Shown here one piece after another: positions 15,101 to 27,100 of a DNA stretch of 64,000 nucleotides. The notes beneath the pieces were generated by a model that searched no databases, was not told the DNA's origin, and saw nothing but the letters and a program-made list of their open reading frames with translations. Position 1 is the first letter of the stretch; each line of letters begins with the position of its first letter. This stretch comes from Incurvaria masculella (Eukaryota; Arthropoda; Insecta; Lepidoptera; Incurvariidae): positions 13,082,001-13,146,000 of the forward strand of contig OX335655.1 of the NCBI GenBank assembly GCA_946894095.1, given 5' to 3'. A program made the translations under genes and the position numbers.

Positions 15101-18100
15101 ATCTGATGTTCAGTGGAGTTTGGTACCATGCGAACTGTCAAAACACATGTACCAGTTTATTCAATTTGAGTTGAACACCATGGTAAAGGGGCAGGCCAGG
15201 CAGTGTTTAACTGTGTTTTTAGGGTTCCGTACCTGTTATAACCTTGGTTTATGACCGCGAAAGCAAACACGATGTTAGTTTTGACACATGATGTAATTGA
15301 CAAAACATAACCTCAATCTAAATGTCATTGGTGAGAGTACTACATTTTAGGCTACAATATTTCGGTACACAACACCTTCCCTCTCAGATTGAACTATTCT
15401 ATTAAACTAGAATACAATGAGTGGGTTATCTCTTTCGCAAACTTTCAGATGCGTAGCTCTGTGAACTCAATAAACGATAATCAACATACACTTATACTAT
15501 ATTGTTCATGCTATGTACCTTAATGTTCCACACTAATAAAATCTTCTAACACTGAATCACTGTCTATTCTTTTTGTAACTACAGCTCCTTTTGGAATGCC
15601 TAAAACTTCCCTCATTTTTGTCACTTCTTCTCCTTCTGTTTCTTCTCCGCTTCCTGAGTTCTTGATGATTTGGTTAAGATGGCGTTGTATTATTTTGCCA
15701 CTGTCTGTCTTTATTAAAAATCTCTGGTTGCTTAATTTTTTGTGAATGACCGCACATGCCCATTTATCACTTTTGTTATACAGGCGGTAACGAATGGGTT
15801 GACCTTCTTCAAAATGTCTGCGCTTAGGGTAAGGTTGTTCTTCTCTTGCATTTTGTGTGTTTGCATGTTGTGGGTGTATACAATCAAGGAATGTGCGAAA
15901 TGGTCTGGCGTTCAGCAATTCTGCAGGCGTTTTGCCTGTGGTAGCGCTGGGAGTGGACTTCATGGCATATAACAATCTGGGTAATCTGAGATTCCAAGGG
16001 ACATCAGACATCTTGCTAAGTTTTTCCTTGACGGTTTGGACTGTGCGTTCAGCTTGCCCGTTAGAAGCAGGGTGGTATGGTGGTACTAGTATGCTTCTTA
16101 TCTGATTTCTGCTGCAGAAATGTTTGAACTCTGCAGATGTGAACATTGTTGCGTTATCTGAGACCAAGATCTCGCAGAGCCCTTGGCTGCTGAAGATTTC
16201 TCTCAATACTTGAGTGACTACAGCTGATGATGTATTGGGGACTATACGTACTTCTGGCCATTTTGAAAACGCATCAATTGCGATGAAAAATGTCTTTCCC
16301 ATGTATGGACCAGCAAAGTCAACATGTAAGCGGGACCACGGTCGCGATGGTGGCGGCCAAGCTGTACATACTTTTGGCGGTAAGTGTCGATGGTTCTGAC
16401 ATATATCACACGAAGCCACAGTTGCTTCAATATCCTTGGTTATGTTCGGCCACCAAACATAACTTCTTGCCACCCCCTTTGTGGCAACAATTCCGTTGTG
16501 TGAGTCGTGCAATATTTTTAATATGTCCTTTCTTATGCATTCTGGAATCACAACTCTGTTACCGATTAGAATGCAATCTTTCATCGTCGACATCTCTGCG
16601 CGTCGTAGCCAGTATAGATGTAATGATTTTTCTGTTACCTTCTGTGGCCATCCCCTGCGTATCCAGCTATGCACTTTTGATAGAGTGATATCCTTTCGAG
16701 TGAATTCTGCAATTTTCTCGACCGTGAGATTCGGGTCGTTAGGTTCTGCTGTCATCAGCAGAACATCTCCATAGGCTTCGTCGTGTTTATCTTCATTGTC
16801 TCCTTGTTCTGGCCACCTGCTCAATGCATCAGAGTTGCCTAGTTTCTTTCCTTCTTTATACTTCAATTCATAGTCATATGTGCTGAGCTGAAGTGCCCAT
16901 CGGGTCATTCTGGGTGACAGTGTGATTGGTATTGGTTTGTTGGTTCCGAAAATGCTTATAAGCGGCTTATGGTCAGTGAAGATTATCACTTTTTTACCCC
17001 AGATATAGTTATGAAATTTGCTAAGCCCAAACATGATTCCCGTTGCCTCTTTGTCCAATACCGAATAATTTCTTTCATGTTTGTTTAACGTTCTTGACGC
17101 CATTGCGATTGGTTTCTCTGATCCGTCGTCCATTATGTGTGCTAACGTTATGCCGACGCCATAAGCTGATGCGTCGCATGACAGTGTGATTTCTTTGTTT
17201 GCGTCAAAGTGAACTAGAACCCTGTCAGATGTAAGTAGCTCTTTTGCTTGATTAAAAGCAGACTCTTCTGACTCTGTCCACTTCCAAATGGAGTTTTTGT
17301 CTAACAATCGATGTAACGGTTCCAGTACTGAGGCCTTGTTCGGAAGAAATCGCTCATAGAAGTTGTACAGGCCAAGGAAAGCTTGCAACTCTTTAACAGT
17401 CGTCGGTTTCGGAGCATTTACAATTGCGCTCACTTTATTCCTGTTCGGCTTCACACCTTCTGGAGTTATTGTGAACCCTAAAAAGTCCACTTCTTGTAAG
17501 AGGAAACAACATTTGTTTTGGTTTAGTTTTAAACCCGCTTCACTTATCTGTTTCAGCACTTCCTCTAGTCTGTTGTTATGTTCTTCTATCGTTCTTCCAG
17601 ATACTAGTATGTCGTCAAGCAGGACCTGTACTCCTTTGATGTTACTTAGTGTTTGCGTCATTAAGCGCTGAAATATGCCTGTGGCGGCCTTTACTCCGAA
17701 CGGTAAACGATGGACCGAGAACAAGCCTTTGGTCGTGTTAATGGTGAGTATTTTTGCAGTTTCATCGTCCACTTCCACTTGCGTGTATGCGCGCTCCAGG
17801 TCTAATTTAGAAAAGTATTTGCCGCCTGCTAGGTTTGCCAGTATATCGTTGTTGGTTGGTAATGGATAGGTGTCATTATTGGTAGCTTTGTTTACTGTCG
17901 ATCGGTAGTCACCGCAGATGCGGATGCCACCCGATGGTTTTACCAAAGGTACTATGGGGGTTGCCCATTTTGAGTATGCTATTGGTTTCAGCACCCCCTC
18001 TCTCGTCATTCTGTCAAGTTCTTCCTCCACCTGTTCTCTCAATGCATATGGCACACTGCGATATTTAAGGTAAGTTGGTTTCATTTCTGGATCTGGGCGG

Positions 18101-21100
18101 ATAGATACTGCAGGTCCGTTGTATCTACCTAGCGATTGTTCGAACACTGTTGGATATTTATTTAAGATGCTTTTAAGGTAATCTGGATTAACCTGGTTTA
18201 GTCCATGAATCTGTATCTGTAGCGGAAGTAGCCAGTTTCTGCCGACTAAGCTGGGGCCGTTGCTTTTGGCGATTAATAGTGGAAGTGTGGCCTCACTGTT
18301 TGCATATCTGACTCTCACATTTATGACCCCAACTAAGTCTACTCCATTCCCCGTCCACGCTTTCAATCGGAGGTTAGTTTTCTCTATTTTTGGTTTGGGT
18401 TCTCGGTTCCATATCTTTTCATAGTTGTCTCTGCTGATGATGGTAAATGCTGCTCCCGTGTCGAGCTCAAAGTCATGTTTTACGCTGTCCATTGTAACTG
18501 TCATCATAAATGAAGGGAATAATTTCTTATCGGTGGTATTTTCGTCTCCTATGTTGTACAGACTGTTCATTATATGATCGGCATTGTTGTTTGTATCTGG
18601 ATTATTTTCTGTGTTCATTTCATTGATGTTGTTCCTACGAGCCTGGTCTCGTTTTTTCTGCTGGCATATTCTCTCGATATGTCCAGTTATGTGACAGTAC
18701 CGGCACGATAGATGTTTTACCTTGCACTCCCCTGAATGTGAATTTCCGCAGCGATAACACTTAGTTTTTGCATTTGATGGTACACTTATTCGATTCATGT
18801 CCATTGGTTCCCCTGCGTGGTCCGTGTTGGTGAATGTGGTTGCATTCGTTCTACTTCTACTGTTTATTATGCTTAGGTCTTTTCCGGCTGTCTCTGCGGC
18901 AATTGCTGTGCTTACTACATTTGCATAAGTCAAGTCGCAGCGTTGCAACAACTCCTTCTGGAGTGTTTTGTTCTGCATGCCGCACACTATCCGGTCTCGT
19001 AACATTCGTTCAAGAAATGTGCCGAAGTTGCAAAAGTTGCTGATTTTTCGTAGATCTGTGATGTAGTCTGCTATGTTTTCATTTAAGCCCTGGTCGCGCC
19101 TGTAGAACTTGTAGGTTTGTGTGATTTCATTGGGTTGCGGTTCGAAGTGTTGAGTCAACAACTGCACTATTTGTTCGATGGACACCTCGTCGGATTTTCG
19201 GGGGCTGATCAGGGAGATCAGGGTGGTGTACGTCTGTGCGCCGCAGACCGCATAAAAGTTCGCGCGTTGGAGCTTCGGGTCGGTGATTTCGTTTGCCGCA
19301 AAACAGTAATACAAACGCTCATAGTATGCAGTCCAGTTTTCGCCTGGTTTGTACTCTTCGTACCGGATGGATTTAGCCATTTTTATCTCTCGTCGCCACT
19401 GTTATAACCTTGGTTTATGACCGCGAAAGCAAACACGATGTTAGTTTTGACACATGATGTAATTGACAAAACATAACCTCAATCTAAATGTCATTGGTGA
19501 GAGTACTACATTTTAGGCTACAATATTTCGGTACACAACAGTACCCTAAGGGTGAAAACGGAACTCTATTAATAAACCTCACCTGTCCGTCCGTCTGTCA
19601 GTCACAGGGCTGTATCTCATGAACCGTAATAGGTAGGCAGCTGAAATACACAGAGTGTGTATTTATTTAGCCGCTATAACAGCAAATAGGTATAATTATT
19701 TATAAAAATTAAAGAGCGGTACAATAAACGTGATTTTTTTTGGGTTAAATATTGTACGATGGTGCGAAACCCTTCGTGTGCGAGTCCGACTCGCACTTTG
19801 CCGGTTTTTGTTAAAACATTTGACAAATGCTTTTGTAAATTCAGACTAAGTGGACTTTTAAAAAAAAAGACTCAGCTGAGTTTCTTGCCAGTTCTTCACT
19901 GTGTTTTGGCTAATGTTAGACTGGCTAATGTTAAAATATGACAAATCCGAGTGCAGTGTACTGTCTATGGATGATGATTAATCCAGACAATCCAAGTATC
20001 TAAAATGAGACGTGTCCTCAGGTGACGAAACTGGAGGCGCAGCGGGCACACGCCCGCGAGCGGCTGCGCGAGAAGCAGGAAGAGTTGACGACGGCGGAAG
20101 ACACCCTGTACCGCGCGTGCGGCGCGCAGCCCTACGAGGCGACGCTCGCCAAGTTGGACGCCGCCGTCGCCAAGCTGCGGGTGCGTTCCCTTCACACTAC
20201 CTCCCTGAGTGCATTTAGATCTAAGTGTGGATGGAAAAATATGTTATGTAAACCCGTTAAGTTTCTTTGCGGGTTCTTCTTTACTGGGTTGATCGAATCC
20301 GCGGATCTTTGTGACGTAACTTAGTGTAGTTTGACTACCAAAACGTTGAAATAAATGAAATGATAAATGAAAGTGCACATGTTCAAACTTTTCAGCTACT
20401 CAACATTCTTGACTATTTCCCAACTTGATATTTTTTATGTATTTAATGGATACAACATTACCGTTATCTCATTAATTTGAGTTTCCGGAGAGCAGGATCC
20501 TGCTTCCGATGAATGTCATGACCAATACTTTTCAGATTATTTTCAAAATCTGAGTACAATGTTCAAATGTAGATGTCGCTGAAACTCAAATTAATTTCAC
20601 AACTACTCAAACCCCTCCAGGTTTGACATGACATTAAGGCTAACATGTTTTGGACCTTCCAACAGTTCTAGTCAGTTCACCGCCAGGTTTAGAGTCAACT
20701 CAACTTGACAAAAATGCCAGACTGTGGAAAGTCAACCAATGAAAAAGCGATAATTCGATACCGATATTTGGCGGTTTATCGATGAGGATTTTTGTCCTGT
20801 TTTGGTCCGCACATTACTAAGCGCTCGAATACACTGCAAATACGTGAAGCAGATACACTGACTTTAAAGACACCTGTAATTATATTTGTATACTGTTCAA
20901 CCACCATTTTTACTTTGCAGTATCATTTAGATATAAATGTTTATATTATAAATATTGATGAAATCTATAGACCCTTTTCGTTGAGGGTCTACTTTACTGA
21001 ATTAATCGAATCCGCGGATCTATCAGTTTGTGTGTAGTTTGACTTCCAAAAGTTTAAATAAATTAAATTAAATATCTTAAGTCAAGTATATACCTGTTGT

Positions 21101-24100
21101 GGCTTGCAGGATGAACAAAACATCCTGCAGTCGTCTGTGTTCGTCATCAACAAGTACAAGAGTCAGCTGGAGCAGAACAACAGCTGCCCGCTCTGCAACC
21201 GCGGTTTTGACTCCCAGTCCGAGGTAAAACATTTCGTCCTAAATGCTGCATTATATGCATTACTGTTTTAACCTTTAAACTGGAACTTATTTTCATCTGC
21301 GTATGCAAAAATTTGAGGTGTGAGCTAACAGAGGCCCAAGGTACCATTGTGGAACTTTTGTCGAAGATAAATAAAGAAATCAATTAATTCTAGTGAACAT
21401 TATTTGAGAGGCCGCAACTGGCTTCTGGGAAATTTCTGGGGAATTTCACCACTTTCAGTCAACGGGCGAATCAACAGATGGGGCCTTGCTTCTCATGCCA
21501 GAGGGCATGGTTTTAATCCCAGCTCTATCTTCTCTTCCTCAGTTAGATAAGTGCATTTCGTTATGTATGTAACTTCAAGGTTTCTTTCCCCACGGACTGT
21601 GATCAACCTGTCGACGTGATGCTAGTGATCTCGAAGCTGACAGAGACGGTTGTTTAAGTCGCGCACGTGACCAGAGCCTACCCCTCAGTTGGTGAGCGTG
21701 TCGGCAGGTGGTGCAGCTGATCTCGGAGCTGACCACGAAGGTGGTGAACGTGCCGGCGCGGCTGGAGGCGGTGTCGGAGCGGCTCTCGCGCGAGGAGGCG
21801 CGCCGCGACGAGCTCGTGCAGCTGGGGCCGCTCAGCGCCAAGGTCGCCGCGCTCAAGGGCGACGGCCTCTCGCAGACCAAGGAGCGCCTGGAGGAATTGG
21901 ACCGGGTATGACAACGTTGGTGCATATTATACAGGATGATAAAGCAGTTACTGCCGCAACTTCTAAATTGAAATATCTAATGTATCCTGTTAGCTAATTA
22001 AACCAAGGGCAACGCTGCAGATGATTGTAATAACCGGATATGCTCCAGTAAGCCTAAAGCAGATAAAATTAAATTTCAACCGGAGAGCTCCTCCCTCCCC
22101 TCTTCACTCTAATCAATATGGCGGTCAACCTCCTTCCACCGTCTATTCCGCTGCTACTTTATTCTGCTCCACGTCACTTGAGTGCTGTCAACACTTGAGT
22201 GTTGCGAACGCTTGAGAGTTGCCAGTGCTTGAGTGTAGCCAACAATCCTGATTGTGTCTTGAGATTGGAGTAATTTTTAATAAGTATAATTTTATTGAGT
22301 ATGAAAGCATCCTAATCGAGGCGGCGACTCTTGCTAGGGCTACTAGCCTGCCCCCTGCTGCTATACTGAATGCCGCCACCGATTTCCCCTTACCAGCGCT
22401 GTCCCTTTGCCCACTGCCGGCTTAACCATGAATGTTTTTTAATTAAACCTTTTGTATGTGAAATCCAGCAAAATGTCATCTATGTTTATTGTTTCCATGG
22501 ACCTCAAGAATTATAATCCAAAGTTATGGCAACTACTGCTGCTATACCCTGTATATTTTAATGAAGTTCTTGCTTATCATGATGGCAGTTAGGGGATGTA
22601 ACAATGAACATTGGTTATGATATTTGTTTCTTGTAAATGTTATGAAAGTAAACCATTCAAAAATGGCTTAATCATATCCCATTTAGCCCTATTGGTGCTT
22701 TGAGTCGTATTGAAAACTAAAATAAATGACTGAAAAATAATGCTTGTTGCAAATGGAAAGGCAGCAACATCAGTTATCACTTTCCATCCCTTCATGGTAC
22801 ATGACTTATAAGTATGCAACTTGCGACTTCATTACTATTGCACATTCTGATGGGTCGAGTGTGTTGCAGCAACTGACGGCGGCCAACGAGAGTGTTGAAG
22901 AGGTGTCAATGTCACTCATGGAGCCAGAGCAGCGGCTGCAGACCGTTCAACAGCTCTCCGCTGAGATGCCGCTGCTCGACCGCTACACACTCGAGATACA
23001 AAGCTCCACCAAGGAGGTGAGTAATTGTCCACCGTCTCTGCCATTATTGTAACTTGCTTATTGTAGAGGTCCTTAGCAAAGGCTCCATTCAGTACTCTTA
23101 ACGCTATGATAGTGAGCTCTCTACAGTATCATACATATGCACCTTGCTCGTAACCTTAATGCTGCTCTTTTATCTCAGACTACTACTAGTGTTGTACAGT
23201 TCCCTTCACTTTGGTTCCTTTACAATTGAATGTTATCAACATAAAGTATACACAACATATTTGCTGATATGAGAAATACCAGAAAAGTGAAATGAGTTTT
23301 TATGATACTTTTGAGATTACCGCGGTCGCTAAACATTTTTGAAAAATGTTACAACTTTTCACGCGGTGGTAGCGGAAACAGATTTCCGCTACCAACCCCA
23401 CCCACAGCTACGATCCACGACCAAGCGCGAGCCTAGCTGTCAGTCGACTGCTGCGTACGAACATAGCGGATGCCTCCTTGACATTGGGCTAAACGATCAG
23501 CTCGAAACGTCGGAAAATGTCTCCTTGCGCCGCGTGAAAAGCCGTAACATTTTTCAAACATGAGTTTCTTCTATCTCCACCATTAGCTAGTGAGTACAGA
23601 AAATGTCATTGTCTATCCCAGCTGCAAGCGGTGAAGGAGCAGTGCCGCTTGTCGGAGGGCTCGGAGTCGCTGGAGGCGGCAAGCGAGCGTCACGCTGAGC
23701 TGCGGCGGAAGGCGGGCACGCTGCGCGCCAGCGTGAAGGGCAAGCGCGCCGATCTCGCCGCGCACACGAGGCGCGTGCAGGACGTCACGCAGCGGCGCAA
23801 CCAGCTCAAGGAGCAGCTGCTCGGATTGCAGAAGAAGGTAAGACACGAAGGAGTAGGAATGGCGACGGTAGGATCCAGCTCAAGGAGAAGCTGCTCGGAT
23901 TGCAGAAGAAGGTAAGACACGAAGGAGTAGGAATGGCGACGGTAGGATCCAGCTCAAGGAGCAGCTGCTCGGATTGCAGATGAAGGTAGGACACGAAGCA
24001 GTAGGAACCAGCTCAAGAAGCAGCTGCTCGGATTGCAGAACAAGGTAAGGCACGAAGGAGTAGGAATGGCGAGGGTAGGATCCAGCTCAAGGAGCGGCTG

Positions 24101-27100
24101 CTCGGATTGCAGAAGAAGGTAAGACACGAAGGAGTAGGAATGGCGACGGTAGGATCCAGCTCAAGGAGCAGCTGCTCGGATTGCAGATGAAGGTAGGACA
24201 CGAATTAGTAGGAACCAGCTCAAGGATTAGCTGCTCGGATTGCAGAAGAAGGTAAGACACGAAGGAGTAGGAATGGCGACGGTAGGATCCAGCTCAAGGA
24301 GCAGCTGCTCGGATTGCAGAAGAAGGTAAGACACAAAGGAGTAGGAATGGCGACGGTAGGATCCAGCTCAAGGAGCAGCTGCTCGGATTGCAGAAGAAGG
24401 TAAGACACGAAGGAGTAGGAATGGCGACGGTAGGATCCAGCTCAAGGAGCAGCTGCTCGGATTGCAGATGAAGGTAGGACACGAAGCAGTAGGAACCAGC
24501 TCAAGGAGCAGCTGCTCGGATTGCAGAAGAAGGTAGGACACGAAGGAGTAGGAATGGCGACGGTAGGATCCAGCTCAAGGAGCAGCTGCTCGGATTGCAG
24601 ATGAAGGTAGGACACGAAGCAGTAGGAACCAGCTCAAGGAGCAGCTGCTCGGATTGCAGAAGAAGGTAGGACACGAAGGAGTAGGAATGGCGACGGTAGG
24701 CTCCAGCTCAAGGAGCAGCTGCTCGGATTGCAGATGAAGGTAGGACACGAAGGAGTAGGAACGGCGATGGTAGGAACCAGCTCAAGGAGCAGCTGCTCAG
24801 ATTGCAGAAGAAGGTAGGACACGAAGGAGTAGGAATGGCGACGGTAGGATCCAGCTCAAGGAGCAGCTGCTCGGATTGCAGATGAAGGTAGGACACGAAG
24901 GTGTAGGAACGGCGATGGTAGGAAACAGCTCAAGGAGCAGCTGCTTGGATTGCAGAAGAAGGTAGGACACGAAGGAGTAGTAATGGCGACGTTAGGAACC
25001 AGCTTGAGGAGCAGCTGCTCGGATTGCAGATGAAGGTAGGACACGAAGGAGTAGGAACGGCGATGGTAGGAACCAGCTCAGGGAGCAGCTGCTCGGATTG
25101 CATCTTTTCATCCAACGTGATGGTACCCGTACGGGCTTCTACCACCTAATAAGGGAAGGGGGGATAGAACGAAAGCGGTGCATGAACAGTGCTGGGAATT
25201 GAACCTATGACCTCTGGCTTGGAATGCAAGTCCACATGTCTTTGTGCTACGAGATCCACATGATTTACCCATGATCCGCCTCTTTTGCACAGTATGTTGA
25301 TAGTAGACATATATGACATGAATAGACGAGCATATTTATTTTTAAATGATAGCCTTTTCCCTATTAGACTGCTATGAATGCATGGTTATGTCAGCCTCAG
25401 TGGCCCAGTGGCGCGACACTTCGGCGATCGCTCTCCGAAGTTAAGCAACGCTGGGTCCGGTCTGGTCTTGGATGGGTGACCATTCGACCGTTGAGAGAGG
25501 CTGGCCGTGGTTCGGATTCCACGTTAAACTGTAGGTCCCCTTTCTTACTTACTAGGTGGTAGGGTTAATCCCGCTCGGGTTGGTACCATCGCATTTGATG
25601 AACGATGGTCGAAGCGGCAATGAAAATTGTCCGTGTTTTCCATCCAGTTCAATGTAGCCGTGCAATATAAGGAAGGTCCTGGCATGGCACCTAGTTCCCA
25701 TGTGGTGTGTTGGGCTAATACCATGACAGAACTTGTGGTATTAGCCATCCATGTCCAGTCACATAAAAAAAAAACTAAACCAAGTAACATTGATTTTATT
25801 TTTCTTTTTCCAAGAACTAGATAAAGTGGCTTTTCACCCAGTAGCCACTTTACGTTGACTTTTGGGACATCCTGTACATGCTTTAAAAATATTATATCGA
25901 TTACAATTTATACACAAGAATTTTACAAAATGTGATAGTAATTTTATTGTAAAACATTCAAGTTAGGACCGCTTTTCTGGCGAATAAAACAATGGTCACT
26001 TTTGACAGTAGTAAAAAAAAAATTATCTTGGGTCAGAATGCAAAGTGTCTGCAATGTGTCCAGGCGCAGGAGGTGTTCTCTCTGCAAGAGTCGCTCCGGC
26101 AGCAGGTGAGCGCGCGCGAGCGATGCGCGCTGGAGCTGCGCGCGCTCGACGACGCGGCGCCGCGGCTCGACGTCGAGCTCAAGGCGAAAGAGAATAGCCT
26201 TAAAGCGCTCAAAGAGAAGAACTGGTATGCCTTTCGCAATCAGCATAAATTTGTTCAAATTTTTTTTGTGCCATCCATATCCAGCATGGATGATTAATAC
26301 CACACAACTACCGTTATGATATTAGCCCAATACATCACATTCCCATGTGCCATGCCAGGATCTTTCTTTAATGCGAAATTACATTGAGCTGGATGGAAAA
26401 CATGGACAGTTTTCATTGCCGCTTCTGCATTTTCGCATTACATTCCATCGTTCATTCAGTGCGATGGTACCAACCAGGACGGGCTTGAACCCTACCACCT
26501 AGTAGGGGAAGTCAGATAGTACTTATCGGACTGATAGCACAAATTCGCGTTTGTCAAAAGAGAGATAGATAGTCATTGCCAGAGAATTATATCTTCTATC
26601 ACAATTATCTGACTATAATTTTACTAATAAACATATGGACTTACTATATCAGATGGATAGCAGAAGCGTGAATAAATCCGTCGAATAGTTATCTGGCTGT
26701 TTATCAGACTATTGAAAAATCAGCTTTTAGTCACTATACTAGACTTATACCTATCCTACCCCCAGGTCTTGAAGTATTATGGCCTCGTGCTTCCGTTTCT
26801 GGAAGGCATTGATTCAATACCCAAGCAACCTACACCATTTTTGTTCTAGTACTATTATTTAACCTGAAAGTTTGTGATGAAGGAAAACACCATGACCAAA
26901 TCCGATACTTCAATGGGGTTGACACAGAAATCATCTCGCTACTAGTTTTTTTCAGTGTGATAATAACAAGTGTTAATCTTTCAGCGAAGCCATCGATAGC
27001 ATGCGTGAACAGATAAATAAGCTGAACAATGCATTGGAAAAAATCAAAGCTTTGGAAGAAGAGGTTCGCCAGCACGAAGAGAAGAAAGTCAATGAGGAAT

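Larger units (their letters stand above)
15234..19540 (-). mobile_element. Complete Ty3/gypsy LTR retrotransposon
   Basis: A 4307-bp element on the minus strand with identical 141-bp LTRs (15234-15374 and 19400-19540), each TG...CA, flanked by the 5-bp duplication GTACC. A purine tract 'gagagggaagg' (minus strand, 15375-15385) precedes the 3' LTR. The putative primer-binding site 'tggcgacgagaga' begins one base inside the 5' LTR. One uninterrupted gag-pol ORF fills the interior. Identical LTRs imply a recent insertion. It sits antisense in a RAD50 intron, nested in a MITE. Confidence 0.95.

Noticed and set aside
23690..25145. Many similar minus-strand ORFs of ~62 codons
   Set aside because: Shadow frames of the 74-bp array on the opposite strand, with no start or regulatory context.
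25440..25490. 5S rRNA-like sequence
   Set aside because: Only the internal promoter part is similar, and it is fused to a dispersed SINE body, so it is not a 5S rRNA gene.
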